Of a stretch of DNA of 64,000 nt, positions 27,365 to 36,812 are shown piece after piece; within the stretch, counting starts at the first letter, position 1; each line of letters begins with the position of its first letter. Below the pieces are notes generated by a model. That model was not told the origin of the DNA, did not search any database, and worked only from the letters and a program-made list of their open reading frames with translations. Made by a program: the position numbers and the translations under genes. The stretch is from NCBI GenBank assembly GCA_000381625.1, contig KB906767.1:6120462-6184461 (forward strand). Direction: 5' to 3'. The stretch is from Bryobacterales bacterium KBS 96. GTDB taxonomy: Bacteria > Acidobacteriota > Terriglobia > Bryobacterales > Bryobacteraceae.

Positions 27365-30022
27365 CTATTCGTTGCGCAAAGCGATCATGGGCTCGATTCG
27401 CGTAGCTCTGCGCGCCGGAACGCAACTCGCGAACAACGCAGCCAAAGCCAAAATAATCGCCACGCCGCCGAAGGTCACGGGGTCGGTGGGTTGCACGCCA
27501 TACAACATCTTCGCCAGTAAGCGTGAAACGAGCAAAGCTCCCGCAAGGCCCACAACGGCTCCCGCCAGCGCCTGTACAATCGCTTGCCGCATCACCATCC
27601 GCAGGACATCGGTCCGGCTCGCGCCGAGCGCGATACGTATCCCAATTTCGCGCGTGCGCCGCGATACGGAGTAGCTGATTACGCCATAGATCCCGACCGC
27701 CGCCAGCACGAGCGCGATCACAGCAAACACCCCCAGCAGCAGCATCTCGAAGCGCGGCTGCGCGGTTGCGTCGGCCACCACGCGATCCATCGTTTGCACA
27801 TCCGAGATCGGCAGGTTGCGATCGATCGACCACACGGTCTGTTTCACGGCCGGAGCCAGGTCAGCCGGATTGCCGGCGGTGCGCACCACCAACGTGATAT
27901 AGGACATATGCGCTGTCATATAGGCTCCGCCCTCTCCCAAAAAATCATGGTTCTGCAGGGCGGAGAGATACACCTCCGGGTCGGGTTTGGCTGCCCAATC
28001 CGACTGTTTTGCATTGGCGGCGATGCCAACGATGGTCAGCCACATCGGCTTTCCCTCCTCGTCTTCAATCGCGATGCGTTTCCCGATCGGATCTTCCCCT
28101 GGCCAGTATTCCTGGGCGGCCCGTTCGTTTATGACAACCACGCCGGGCTCACGAGCATCGTCTCTGGGGGCGATGGCTCGGCCTCGCCGCAACGGCAGCC
28201 GCATTGTTTGAAAATATTCCGGCATGACGATGCGATAAACGGCATCGGGCGATTCGCCGGGGCGCGGTTTCGGGCGGCCCTCGATTGCGAACGACCGGTC
28301 CCACATATCGCCTCCCAGCGGCAGATGGTTGATCGCACTGGCGGAGGTCACGCCGGGCAGCGTTCGGACCTGCTGGAGGAGCCCGCGATAGAAGACTGCC
28401 CGCCGGTTCGGTTCAGCCTCCTTCGTTCCTTCGACCGATACCACCATCGAGAGCACGTTGTGCGGGTTGAACCCTGGGTCCACGGACTGCAGAGCGGAAA
28501 AGCTGCGAATCATTAATCCGGCTCCAATCAACAGGATGAATGCCAGCGCGAATTCGGAAGCTACCAGGAAACTGCGCAGGCGGTTCCGCCGGGCACTGTC
28601 GCTGTCGCCGCGGCCGCCCTCTTTGAGCGCGTCGCTCAGGTTTCCGTCAGCAGCGTGCATGGCTGGCGCCAGCCCGAATACCACCGCTGTCAGCACGGTA
28701 ATGCCGAGTAGGAACAGGACGACGCGCGTATCGACGCCTACCATCTCGACGCGCGGAATGTATGCCGGGCTGAGCGCAACGAGTGCTTTCGTTCCCGCGA
28801 CTGCGAGCAGCAAGCCGGCTGCCGCGCCGAGGAATGCCAGCAGCAGATTTTCCGTGAGGAACTGCGCGATTACGCGGCCGCGGCCGGCTCCTAACGCGGT
28901 CCGCACCGCGATTTCCTTCTGCCGGTCGGCTGTACGCGCCAGCAGCATATGGGCAACATTGGCGCAGGCAATTAGCAGCACGAACCCCACCGCGCCCAAC
29001 AGCATCAGCAACGGCGTCTGAATCTTGCCAACGACATTTTCCTTCAGCGGAGTGACTGCTACCTCGCGATTCGTGCCCGGATACTGACGTTCCAGGCGCG
29101 CGGTAATCGCTGCAATCTCCGCTCGCGCTTGCGCGAGCGACACGCCCTCTTTTAGGCGCGCGAAAACACGCAAGCTGTTGCCGCCCCGGTCGTGAATGCG
29201 ATTCCCCAATGCCATCGGCGCCCACATCTCCGCCTTCACCGCCCAGAACGGCGCGAACTTAAACGCGGGTGGCATTACGCCCACCACCCTGTATCCTTCA
29301 CCGTTCAGGGTGATTGTCTTTCCTAACACACCAGGATCGCGATTGAACAGTCGCCGCCACAGGCGATAGCTCAATATCACCTCGTGGTCCGAGCCTTCCC
29401 GGTCTTCGCCGGCGACGAACAAGCGGCCCAGCAACGGCTGGATGCCCAGCATCGGCAGCAAGTTCTGCGTCACGTGCAGGGCGCTAAGGTGCTCCGGTGA
29501 ATCGTTTCCGGTGAGATTTGGAGTCCAGTATTCCGCCGCCCCCATCGCTTCAAACGAACGGCTCTGGTCGCGCCAATCGATATAGTTGGCGGCTGCGACC
29601 GGACCGGAACCGTTGTGCAAAACAGTAACCAGGCGGTCGGGATCGTTGTACGCCAGAGGGCGGAGTAATACGGCGTTCACTACGCTGAAGATCGCGGTGT
29701 TTGCCCCGATGCCCAACGCCAATGTGATGACCGCAATAGCCGTGAAGCCCGGCGTTCGCAATAGATTGCGGCACCCGTATCGGACATCTTTAACTCGTTG
29801 CTCAGCCCACACAAAGGAACGCGCCTCGCGATGCAGTTCCTTGGTCTGCTCGACGCCTCCGTAAATGCGACGGGCAGCCCGCCTTGCCTCTTCCGAAGAC
29901 AAGCCGCGGCGCTCAAAGTCGTCTTGCAGCATCGCGAGATGAGAGTCGATCTCGCGGGTCATTTCACGTTCCGCGCTCCCGCTGCGGAATAGGTTCGCGA
30001 GTTTAGCGAAGCTTCGGCGCAT
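27365..30022 (-). CDS. ADOP-type ABC transporter permease (MacB/FtsX-like)
   Basis: 885 aa with the same layout as the gene it faces (stop codons 6 nt apart). An N-terminal cap ([24 protein letters not shown]), MacB-like core with TM near 92-115, FtsX helices ~345-465, second periplasmic part and last FtsX set end in [15 protein letters not shown]. It differs clearly from the 24725 permease along its length, so this is an old paralogue, not a recent local copy. It lies 3 nt after its own padR. No ATPase is nearby. Confidence 0.92.
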   Translation of the reverse strand: MRRSFAKLANLFRSGSAEREMTREIDSHLAMLQDDFERRGLSSEEARRAARRIYGGVEQTKELHREARSFVWAEQRVKDVRYGCRNLLRTPGFTAIAVITLALGIGANTAIFSVVNAVLLRPLAYNDPDRLVTVLHNGSGPVAAANYIDWRDQSRSFEAMGAAEYWTPNLTGNDSPEHLSALHVTQNLLPMLGIQPLLGRLFVAGEDREGSDHEVILSYRLWRRLFNRDPGVLGKTITLNGEGYRVVGVMPPAFKFAPFWAVKAEMWAPMALGNRIHDRGGNSLRVFARLKEGVSLAQARAEIAAITARLERQYPGTNREVAVTPLKENVVGKIQTPLLMLLGAVGFVLLIACANVAHMLLARTADRQKEIAVRTALGAGRGRVIAQFLTENLLLAFLGAAAGLLLAVAGTKALVALSPAYIPRVEMVGVDTRVVLFLLGITVLTAVVFGLAPAMHAADGNLSDALKEGGRGDSDSARRNRLRSFLVASEFALAFILLIGAGLMIRSFSALQSVDPGFNPHNVLSMVVSVEGTKEAEPNRRAVFYRGLLQQVRTLPGVTSASAINHLPLGGDMWDRSFAIEGRPKPRPGESPDAVYRIVMPEYFQTMRLPLRRGRAIAPRDDAREPGVVVINERAAQEYWPGEDPIGKRIAIEDEEGKPMWLTIVGIAANAKQSDWAAKPDPEVYLSALQNHDFLGEGGAYMTAHMSYITLVVRTAGNPADLAPAVKQTVWSIDRNLPISDVQTMDRVVADATAQPRFEMLLLGVFAVIALVLAAVGIYGVISYSVSRRTREIGIRIALGASRTDVLRMVMRQAIVQALAGAVVGLAGALLVSRLLAKMLYGVQPTDPVTFGGVAIILALAALFASCVPARRATRIEPMIALRNE

Positions 30023-30025
30023 GCA

Positions 30026-30373
30026 TCACGCTCCTTCGGAAAGCAGCTTATCGACCAGCCCGGACATTCTCCGCCAGCGCAGCGTTTCCTCCGCCAAGGC
30101 CTTTTCTCCGGCCTTAGTGATGGCGTAGAACTTCGCCTCGCGATTGCTTTCCGTTCGGCCCCATTTCCCTTTAATCCTGCCCTGCTGTTCCAGCCGCACT
30201 AGAGCCGGGTACAACGTGCCCTGGTTGAGATGCAATAGATCTTCGGAAACTTGCTCCAGGCGGGTCGCAATCGCGTAAGCGTGTTGCGCTCCCATCGTCT
30301 GGAGCGTTCGCAAAATGATTAAATCGAGCGTGCCCTGCAGGACGGCAATGCGGTCCGCACCTTCACTTGACAT
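30026..30373 (-). CDS. PadR family transcriptional regulator
   Basis: 115 aa with the PadR winged helix (VLQGTLDLIILRTLQTMGAQHAYAIATRLEQVSEDLLHLNQGTLYPALVRLEQQG). It precedes the ADOP permease by 3 nt. Its own promoter shows a consensus TTGACA box framed by inverted ACTTGA motifs, one overlapping the start codon, which suggests autoregulation. The 30373 start is ATG (MSSEGADR). Confidence 0.93.
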   Translation of the reverse strand: MSSEGADRIAVLQGTLDLIILRTLQTMGAQHAYAIATRLEQVSEDLLHLNQGTLYPALVRLEQQGRIKGKWGRTESNREAKFYAITKAGEKALAEETLRWRRMSGLVDKLLSEGA

Positions 30374-30425
30374 TCAAGTAAACCTCTCGGCCAAGTATGC
30401 GATAGCTTTACTAGGCTGTCAAGTG
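30364..30425 (-). promoter_or_regulatory. padR promoter with inverted ACTTGA operator motifs
   Basis: Reading the minus strand, TTGACA (30422-30417), a 17-nt spacer and CATACT (30399-30394) make a good sigma-70 promoter. CACTTGACA covers the -35 box (minus strand 30425-30417), and its exact inverse TGTCAAGTG overlaps the ATG (minus strand 30372-30364). The latter is also half of the dyad ACTTGA-ATG-TCAAGT (30379-30365). Likely PadR sites, inferred from position and symmetry. Confidence 0.6.
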
Positions 30426-30458
30426 AGCTGAATAATTTCGATGATGCAGGTGCGAAAA

Positions 30459-30538
30459 CTGAGCCGGGAGCGTAAGCGACCCAACAGCGAAGCTCAAATT
30501 GTCGAAGCGAACCGTGGCCGCTTCCGCTCCCGGCTCAG
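30459..30538. repeat. Long inverted repeat (dispersed-repeat type hairpin)
   Basis: The 20-nt arm at 30459-30478 (CTGAGCCGGGAGCG...) is matched by its inverse at 30519-30538 with one mismatch and a 40-nt loop. It lies in the gap between padR and the SDR gene. It may act as a terminator for the lipoprotein-GGR-hemL-SDR operon, but it lacks a T-tract and looks like a REP/MITE-like element. Confidence 0.7.
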
Positions 30539-30623
30539 TTTCGGCAGTTTCTATTGCCCGTTTTGTTCTTTGAGATAAGTGGCTTCGGCGCCCGACCGGC
30601 GCCGAGTACCTCGCCAGGACTTT

Positions 30624-31340
30624 TTACCGCTGGCTTAACCCGCCGTCGACCGCTATAATCTGCCCGGTAATGAACTTTGGCGCCGTCAAGAAGTAATGCA
30701 CGGCTTCCGCAACTTCCTCCGCGGCCCCCGCTCGCTTCATCGGGGTGGCATCGATCATCTTCTGCACCATGGGCGTCACGTCGTTGAACGCAATCACGCC
30801 GGGAGCCACGGAATTGACCGTAATCTCCGGCGCCAAGGCTTTTGAAAGCGCTTTCGTCAGCATGATGACCCCCGCTTTTGACGCGCAGTAGTGGACGTTC
30901 TCCGCCCACGGGCGAATACCGCCGAGCGAACTGATGTTGACGATCCGGCCCGCTCCCATTTCCTTCATCATCTTTGCGCCTTCCTGGCAGCAGAAGAACG
31001 TGCCTTTCAAATTCACACTGTGAATGAAATCCCAATCGGCTTCGGTGATATCCAGCGGATCGAATTGGGTGAACCGTGCGGCGTTGTTCACCAGGCAATC
31101 GAGCAGGCCGAACTCTTCCCGAATCTGCCGAAACATCTGCCGGATTTCGTCCACTTTCGAAAGGTTGGCTCGAAACAGCGGAGCGCCGCCGCAGAGTGCG
31201 GACACTTCGCGCGCATTTTGCTCCGACTCGCCGTAGTGAATAGCGACGGCGAATCCGCGTTTTGATAATTCGATCGCGATAGCGCGGCCAATGCGTTTTG
31301 CGGCGCCCGTGACGAGAACCCGTAATTTTCGGTCAGGCAT
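30624..31340 (-). CDS. Short-chain dehydrogenase/reductase
   Basis: 238 aa from ATG 31340 (MPDRKLRVLVTGAAKRIGRAI). The open frame extends to 31604 but is antisense over hemL and is rejected. Classical SDR motifs are TGAAKRIG (11-18), NNAA (85-88), Asn110, Ser137/Ser138 and Tyr151-x3-Lys155. The RIG turn recalls the pteridine reductase/FolM branch, though general ketoacyl-reductase-like SDRs share it. It is the last gene of the minus-strand operon, 23 nt after hemL. The substrate is not known. Confidence 0.88.
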   Translation of the reverse strand: MPDRKLRVLVTGAAKRIGRAIAIELSKRGFAVAIHYGESEQNAREVSALCGGAPLFRANLSKVDEIRQMFRQIREEFGLLDCLVNNAARFTQFDPLDITEADWDFIHSVNLKGTFFCCQEGAKMMKEMGAGRIVNISSLGGIRPWAENVHYCASKAGVIMLTKALSKALAPEITVNSVAPGVIAFNDVTPMVQKMIDATPMKRAGAAEEVAEAVHYFLTAPKFITGQIIAVDGGLSQR

Positions 31341-31363
31341 GGATGAATATGTCAGTGCCGGCG

Positions 31364-32629
31364 TTATTGACTCTCGAAGAATTCGCGGATGGTCGACATT
31401 GTCTTCGCAATGTCGCGATCCGTATGCGCGGCCGACAGAAAGCCCGCCTCGAACTGCGAAGGAGGGAAATAAACGCCGTGATCCAGAAGAAAATGAAAGA
31501 ATCTGCCGAATCGCGCGGTATCCGACCGCTTGGCCGATTCGAAATCCGTAACCGGCCCGGGCTGGAAAAAGAACGTGAACATCGAGCCTACTCGGTTCAC
31601 ACAAACGCCTTCGGGCACATACGAAGTGAGTTGTGCCGCACGCTCTTCGAGAGCGTCGTAAACCTCTGGGTGCTGCTCAAGATAATGCAGCATGGCTATA
31701 CCGGCGGTCACCGCCAGCGGATTTCCCGAAAGCGTCCCTGCCTGATAGATAGGTCCCACGGGCGCAACCTTTTTCATGATGTCAGCTCGGCCTCCGTAGG
31801 CCGCAAGAGGAAGTCCGCCGCCGATGATTTTGCCCATCGTCGTCAGATCGGGCGTAATGCCGTAGAGTTGTTGCGCGCCGCCGTAGCTCAATCGAAAGCC
31901 CGTCATCACTTCATCGAAGATCAGCAAGGAGCCGTGACGCTCCGTTATCCGCCGCAAGCCCTCGAGGAAACCGGGCTGCGGCGGAACGCAGCCCATGTTG
32001 CCGGAAACAGGCTCGGTGATGACAGCCGCGATTTTGTCGCCACGCTCGCTGAATACCTGCTCGACTCGATCCAGGTCGTTGTAGGGCAGGGCAATGGTTG
32101 TATCGGCAAATTCCTTCGGTACCCCGGCGGTGTCCGGAATGCCGAGCGTCGCCACGCCGGAGCCGGCTTTCACCAGCAGCGAATCGACGTGACCGTGATA
32201 GCAACCTTCGAACTTAACCGTCAGCGTCCGTCCGGTGAACCCGCGCGCGACGCGTAGCGCGCTCATGGTGGCTTCGGTGCCGGAATTCACAAGGCGCACC
32301 ATTTCCACGGAAGGCACGGCGTCCACGATTAGTTCGGCGAGTTCGACTTCGCGTCCGGTCGGCGCTCCGAAGCTTGTTCCGACATCCAGCACGGCTGTCA
32401 GAGCCTCGATTACATCGGGAGGCCGGTGGCCTAGAATGAGCGGACCCCACGAGCAGATGTAATCGATATACTCGTTGCCATCCACGTCATAAATGCTGGA
32501 GCCTTGGCCGCGCGCAATGAACCGAGGTACGCCGCCCACGCCCCGAAATGCCCGCACGGGAGAGTTCACGCCGCCCGGAATGGATTCCTGCGCGCGAGTA
32601 AACAGAATCTCCGACTGCGTTTGTGTCAT
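31364..32629 (-). CDS. hemL: Glutamate-1-semialdehyde 2,1-aminomutase
   Basis: 421 aa from ATG 32629 ([10 protein letters not shown]). The frame's upstream extension to 32770 lies in the neighbouring gene and is rejected. It is a PLP enzyme that makes 5-aminolevulinate from glutamate-1-semialdehyde in the C5 heme pathway. PLP is bound by Lys267 ([12 protein letters not shown]), with Asp239 in the FDEV motif. NSPVRAF and SSGxEA-like NSGTEA are also present. It overlaps the reductase gene upstream by 4 nt (ATGA). No hemA is seen here. Confidence 0.96.
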   Translation of the reverse strand: MTQTQSEILFTRAQESIPGGVNSPVRAFRGVGGVPRFIARGQGSSIYDVDGNEYIDYICSWGPLILGHRPPDVIEALTAVLDVGTSFGAPTGREVELAELIVDAVPSVEMVRLVNSGTEATMSALRVARGFTGRTLTVKFEGCYHGHVDSLLVKAGSGVATLGIPDTAGVPKEFADTTIALPYNDLDRVEQVFSERGDKIAAVITEPVSGNMGCVPPQPGFLEGLRRITERHGSLLIFDEVMTGFRLSYGGAQQLYGITPDLTTMGKIIGGGLPLAAYGGRADIMKKVAPVGPIYQAGTLSGNPLAVTAGIAMLHYLEQHPEVYDALEERAAQLTSYVPEGVCVNRVGSMFTFFFQPGPVTDFESAKRSDTARFGRFFHFLLDHGVYFPPSQFEAGFLSAAHTDRDIAKTMSTIREFFESQ

Positions 32630-33801
32630 ACGCGATGGCCGAGAACCAGCTTGCGGATGAAGAAGCTCATTACAATTTCGTGGAGTGTCCCATTTACGTT
32701 TCGCAGAAGGGTATTCTTCAACTCCAGATACGGCTGCGTCCCCGCGAAGAGATCCTGCATGATGTCGCAAAATTTGGGGCTGCGCCGCATCAATTGAATC
32801 ATTTTGGTCGGAACCGCCGTGAAGAAGAAAGTGCCGCCGAACATCTTCTTCGCGAGGCCCGCGCCGTAGGTGAGGTCGAGTCCGAAATCCTTTGAGATCA
32901 ATTGCCGGTAATGTTCGGCGCGTCTGGATGGTTCCTCATCGGCAATTACCGTCTGGCTCGCCAGGTCGCCCGATCGGAAAGCGTAATAGAGGCCCTCGCC
33001 TGTTATCGGATCCACTAATCCGCCGGCATCGCCGACCGCCAGCCAGCCGTCACCCGCCAAGCGGTTATTCCGCCATCCCCGCAAATCGAGTGATGGCAGC
33101 ATGTGACCATAGAAGGTTGCGTTCTCACGTGAGATGCCCCGCTCATCCATGTAGCGTTCCAGGCGCGCACGGAGGCACTGAGCCGACTCTCCCTTCCCGC
33201 AGATCCCAACCGACAGATGGTTGCAGCGCGGAAAAACCCAGATGTAGCCTTCCAGGTTGGACAGAAATTGAATGTCGATGTGTGTTTGCTGATCCGGAAC
33301 GTAGTAGCCCAGCGCATACATCGTGTCTTGTGGCGTGTAGCGCGTTCCCACATCGCGTAGTGGGTTGCGTGCGCCGGTGGCGACGACGCAGAAATCGGCA
33401 TTCAATGTGCCCGAACGGGTTCGGATGTGCCAGCCGTCGCTGGTGCGGTCCAGTCCGAGTACGCGGGTTTTCTCGATCTCCGCCCCGGCCGCTTCCGCGC
33501 GCTTCAGCAGCATTTTGTTCAGTTCGAATCGCGAATAAATTAGCAGCGGTTGGCGCAGGGCCATCTGGACGGACCCGGCCCTTGGCGCCGCCAGGTGTGT
33601 GTCCGTCACGATCTTCTTGGGCGTCTCGTTTTCAAGCAGATAAGGATATTGAGTATAGGCTTTGTAGGTAACGCCGCCTCCGCATGGTTTCTCCCATGCA
33701 AGCTTTTCGTCGAGAACGATCGTTCTCAGCCCTGCGCGAGCGAGACGTTCCGCCGTCGTGGACCCGGCCGGTCCGCCCCCCAGTATTGCGACCGTTTTCA
33801 T
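32626..33801 (-). CDS. Geranylgeranyl reductase family FAD-dependent oxidoreductase
   Basis: 391 aa. An N-terminal FAD-binding Rossmann site [17 protein letters not shown] is at 8-24. The [10 protein letters not shown] motif (about 40-49) is typical of the geranylgeranyl/digeranylgeranyl reductase family. The second FAD motif [18 protein letters not shown] is near 280. It reduces isoprenoid chains, either free quinone side chains or chlorophyll-like tails. In an operon with hemL, a tetrapyrrole or quinone link is possible but not proven. It overlaps both neighbours by 4 nt. Confidence 0.9.
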   Translation of the reverse strand: MKTVAILGGGPAGSTTAERLARAGLRTIVLDEKLAWEKPCGGGVTYKAYTQYPYLLENETPKKIVTDTHLAAPRAGSVQMALRQPLLIYSRFELNKMLLKRAEAAGAEIEKTRVLGLDRTSDGWHIRTRSGTLNADFCVVATGARNPLRDVGTRYTPQDTMYALGYYVPDQQTHIDIQFLSNLEGYIWVFPRCNHLSVGICGKGESAQCLRARLERYMDERGISRENATFYGHMLPSLDLRGWRNNRLAGDGWLAVGDAGGLVDPITGEGLYYAFRSGDLASQTVIADEEPSRRAEHYRQLISKDFGLDLTYGAGLAKKMFGGTFFFTAVPTKMIQLMRRSPKFCDIMQDLFAGTQPYLELKNTLLRNVNGTLHEIVMSFFIRKLVLGHRV

Positions 33802-34250
33802 TGTGCCTGACCTTGCGGACTGCCGCCCGGCGGCGGTGTGGCCGGCATATTATCGACCGGTGGATGTCCTGGCGGGAGGCCGTTTGCAGGAGGATGTCCT
33901 GGAGGCAGATTATTGGGCTCCGCGGGCGTTCCGCCGAATCCGTGGCCCTGCGAATCCGACCGTCCGATCACAACCCAGTGGCCTTCTTTGGGTGCTAGCG
34001 TGTAGATCATCACCATCCCGCCTTGAATGGAAGTATCGCCTTTCGGACGAAATGAAACGGTTGCTTTTGCCTGGTCGTTCTGAAAAGTCACTTTCGTCAA
34101 ATCGATGTCAAGTGACTTGAGGTCGAGCCCCGTGCGCTTCGACAGATAATCCATCAAATCCGCGCGAACTTTATCCTGGTTTTCAAGGTTGCTCCGGCAG
34201 CCCGTCACGACGCAAAAGGCTACAATTGGCAGGATGGCGAGGCGAGGCAC
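33798..34250 (-). CDS. Small lipoprotein with Pro-rich C-terminal repeats
   Basis: 150 aa. A short signal sequence ends in a lipobox (VVTGC, Cys18), so it should be a lipid-anchored protein. The mature domain (~20-105) ends in KEGHWVVIGRS. The tail carries repeated PPGHPP units (LPPGHPPANG, LPPGHPPVDN). The start codon is GTG 34250 with GGGAGG directly abutting it, which is closer than usual. It is co-translated with the oxidoreductase gene (4-nt overlap). The function is not recognised. Confidence 0.6.
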   Translation of the reverse strand: MPRLAILPIVAFCVVTGCRSNLENQDKVRADLMDYLSKRTGLDLKSLDIDLTKVTFQNDQAKATVSFRPKGDTSIQGGMVMIYTLAPKEGHWVVIGRSDSQGHGFGGTPAEPNNLPPGHPPANGLPPGHPPVDNMPATPPPGGSPQGQAQ

Positions 34251-34327
34251 CTCCCGATTATAACCAGCGGTCTAACAACAATTTTCCGGTTTACGCGTCC
34301 ATAGTCAGTAGCGCACAAGAGGTAAAT

Positions 34328-35572
34328 GTGGGTTGGCCGTTACACGTCCTGATGAAGGGTATGGGAATTCAAGCTCTGGTGTGCACGGCTGCGATTGCGC
34401 TGGCGCCCGCCATGGCGAGCGCCGTTACCATCCCCGCGGGAACGACCATTCAAATCCGGCTGACCTCCGCTGTCTCGAGCCAGAAGCCGTCCGGCCAGCC
34501 GTTCACTGCGGTTATTACGGTTCCTCTCTTTATGAATGGAGCGGCGATCATCGCCCCTGGGGCCGAACTTTCGGGCAAGACATCCGATGTGAAGGCGGTG
34601 AGCAAACCGGATGAGGCTGCTACACTCAGACTCGTTTTTGCCACGATCAAGCCCAAAGGTGGCCAGCGGCAATCGATTGCGGCCGAAGTTAGCTCCGTCG
34701 ATAATGCGCGGGAGTCGGTGGGGGCGGACGGGTTAATTACCGGCATTGTAGCGTCCCAGACTTGGTATGGCCGCCTTAACCAGGGCATCGGCAAAATGTC
34801 CAGCAATCATCCCGGTCTCGCGGATCTTCTGGGCAGCGTGCGCGATTCGATGCTGAAAGAAGTGGATGCCTCCATCACCTATGCGCCGGGCGTCGATCTA
34901 GAGGCGAAACTCACCAAGGCGCTCGATTGGAAGCAGCCGGCCATAAACTATTCCGTCGCACCGATTGAACCTGCGGCGGAACTTGCCACCCTGGTCGGCG
35001 CGGAACCAAACCGCACGACGGCGGCCAGCCCGCCGTCGCCTTCCGACCTGACGAATTTCATGTTCATCGGTAGTGCTGCGCAATTGGAAGCGGCATTCAA
35101 GGCGGCGAGTTGGTCTGCGGCGGCGGAACGAAACGACACTTCAACCATGGAGACGGCTCGCGCCATCATCGAGGATCGCGGTTACAAAGAAGCGCCGGTT
35201 TCGTTGCTGACGCTCGACGGCAAGGCCCCCGATTACGTCTTCCAGAAGCAGAACGACACGTTCGCGATGCGCCACCACATTCGCATTTGGCGGCGTCCGC
35301 AGACGTTCAATGGGGCAATCGTGTGGATGGGAGCGGGCACGCACGATATTGGCATCGACTTCTCCGAGCAGAGCCGCTCGTTTACGCACAAAATCGATTC
35401 GAATATAGACCGGGAGCGCTCGAAGGTTGTGAACGATCTGTTGTTCGCTCAGGCGGTAAAAGCTCTCGCTCTGGTGGACCGTCCAAACATTCCGCAGAAC
35501 GTCACCAACGCGACGGGCGACAAGCTGATCACCGACGGCAAGATCGCCGTGCTGGAATTGAGGAGTCTTTGA
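34328..35572 (+). CDS. Exported protein with LssY_C-like C-terminal domain
   Basis: 414 aa if started at the GTG at 34328, which has AAGAGG 5 nt upstream. Later starts are ATG 34352 and 34361. A signal peptide ends near APAMASA. The next ~100 residues (TIPAGTTIQIRLTSAVSS, then a hydrophobic AIIAPGAEL strand) look like a beta domain. The C-terminal ~190 residues (FMFIGSAAQLEAAFKAASW, PDYVFQKQND, RHHIRIW, DIGIDF) match the LssY C-terminal domain style. No catalytic motif is seen. It is convergent with the BON gene, 21 nt apart. Confidence 0.7.
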   Translation: MGWPLHVLMKGMGIQALVCTAAIALAPAMASAVTIPAGTTIQIRLTSAVSSQKPSGQPFTAVITVPLFMNGAAIIAPGAELSGKTSDVKAVSKPDEAATLRLVFATIKPKGGQRQSIAAEVSSVDNARESVGADGLITGIVASQTWYGRLNQGIGKMSSNHPGLADLLGSVRDSMLKEVDASITYAPGVDLEAKLTKALDWKQPAINYSVAPIEPAAELATLVGAEPNRTTAASPPSPSDLTNFMFIGSAAQLEAAFKAASWSAAAERNDTSTMETARAIIEDRGYKEAPVSLLTLDGKAPDYVFQKQNDTFAMRHHIRIWRRPQTFNGAIVWMGAGTHDIGIDFSEQSRSFTHKIDSNIDRERSKVVNDLLFAQAVKALALVDRPNIPQNVTNATGDKLITDGKIAVLELRSL

Positions 35573-35593
35573 GTAGAGTAGCGAAACTCTCGC

Positions 35594-35893
35594 CTATTGC
35601 GGCGGTCCGACCGTAATCTCGTTATCGACCGACTTTACGCCTTTTACTTTCTTGGCTAGCTTCTCTGCTTTTTTCTTGCCCTTGTCCGTGTCGACGCGGC
35701 CGTGAATGGTCACGACGCCATCTTTCACGGCGACGTCCAGCGCCCCACCCTTGACGTCGGGATCGTTGGCGAGCCGCATTCTTACCTGATCGTAGATACG
35801 GTTGTCGGCAGCGGCCGGCGATTTATCCGCGGCAATCAGGCCCAAGGTCGACATAACCGCCAATACCAGGGCATAACGAAGAAAGCGTTTCAT
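35594..35893 (-). CDS. Exported BON-domain protein
   Basis: 99 aa with a signal peptide (MKRFLRYALVLAVMSTLGLIAA). The mature part is one BON domain (IYDQVRMRLANDPDVKGGALDVAVKDGVVTIHGRV), a small alpha/beta fold that binds membranes or partner proteins in the periplasm. It is the last gene after era, 7 nt downstream, and probably co-transcribed by chance packing. Confidence 0.9.
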   Translation of the reverse strand: MKRFLRYALVLAVMSTLGLIAADKSPAAADNRIYDQVRMRLANDPDVKGGALDVAVKDGVVTIHGRVDTDKGKKKAEKLAKKVKGVKSVDNEITVGPPQ

Positions 35894-35900
35894 TTCGAAT

Positions 35901-36812
35901 CTACTCTGAGCCTACCATTGCGCGCCAATCGATCGCATTTAGAAACTCGGGGTCTTCGCGCCAGTTTCGATTCACCTTCACAAAGAGCGAGAGAAATACT
36001 TTGGCGCCGGTCATCTGTTCGAGTTCCTGACGCGCCTCTGTCCCAATGCGCTTGAGCAGTTCGCCTTTACGGCCAATCAGAATCGCCTTCTGGCCGGGAC
36101 GTTCGACGTGAATTGTCGCCGATATTTTCGTTAAGCGCGGCAGTTCTTCCCACCTCTCCACCAATACGGCGACGGCGTGCGGAACTTCTTCGCGGGCCGC
36201 TCGCAGAATTTTCTCGCGAATGATTTCTCCAGCCAAAAAGCGCATCGGCTGGTCCGTCATGTAATCCTCGGCGAACAGCCGCTGGCCTTCCGGCAGATAA
36301 TTGACAATCGTTCGCAGGAGATCGTCGACGCCGGAGCCTTTCGCCGCCGATATCGGAACCACTTCCACGAACGGATGCAAACTCAGATATCGTTCGGTAA
36401 GAGGGAGCAGCAAACGCTTGTCGTCGAGCCTGTCAATCTTGTTCAGGACCAGCACTGCATTTTTCGCATTCCTCAGCACCGCGGCGGCGTGCTCGTCTTT
36501 TTCGCTGACGGACTTTGTCGCATCGGTGACGAACAGCACAACGTCGCGGCCTTCAAGAGCGCCGCGGACGGTGGCCATCATGCGTTTATTGAAGAGGTTG
36601 TCCGATTTGTGAATGCCGGGCGTATCCATGAACACGATCTGCGCTTCGGGAAGCGTTACTACGCCTTGAATCGATGTGCGGGTGGTCTGCGCCTGCCGCG
36701 CCGTAATGGCGACTTTCTCGCCCACCAGCGCATTCAGCAGCGTTGATTTGCCCGCGTTTGGCCGGCCCAGGATCGAGACAAATCCGGTACGGTATCGCTC
36801 AATGCCGCTCAT
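35901..36812 (-). CDS. era: GTPase Era
   Basis: 303 aa, the normal length. The G domain has G1 GRPNAGKS (16-23), DTPG near 63 and NKID near 124, plus a C-terminal KH domain with the VERPGQKAILIGRKGELLKRIG loop. Era binds the 3' end of 16S rRNA and helps assemble the 30S subunit. Its ATG overlaps the corC stop by 4 nt, so the cluster phoH-ybeY-corC-era is tightly coupled. Confidence 0.97.
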   Translation of the reverse strand: MSGIERYRTGFVSILGRPNAGKSTLLNALVGEKVAITARQAQTTRTSIQGVVTLPEAQIVFMDTPGIHKSDNLFNKRMMATVRGALEGRDVVLFVTDATKSVSEKDEHAAAVLRNAKNAVLVLNKIDRLDDKRLLLPLTERYLSLHPFVEVVPISAAKGSGVDDLLRTIVNYLPEGQRLFAEDYMTDQPMRFLAGEIIREKILRAAREEVPHAVAVLVERWEELPRLTKISATIHVERPGQKAILIGRKGELLKRIGTEARQELEQMTGAKVFLSLFVKVNRNWREDPEFLNAIDWRAMVGSE

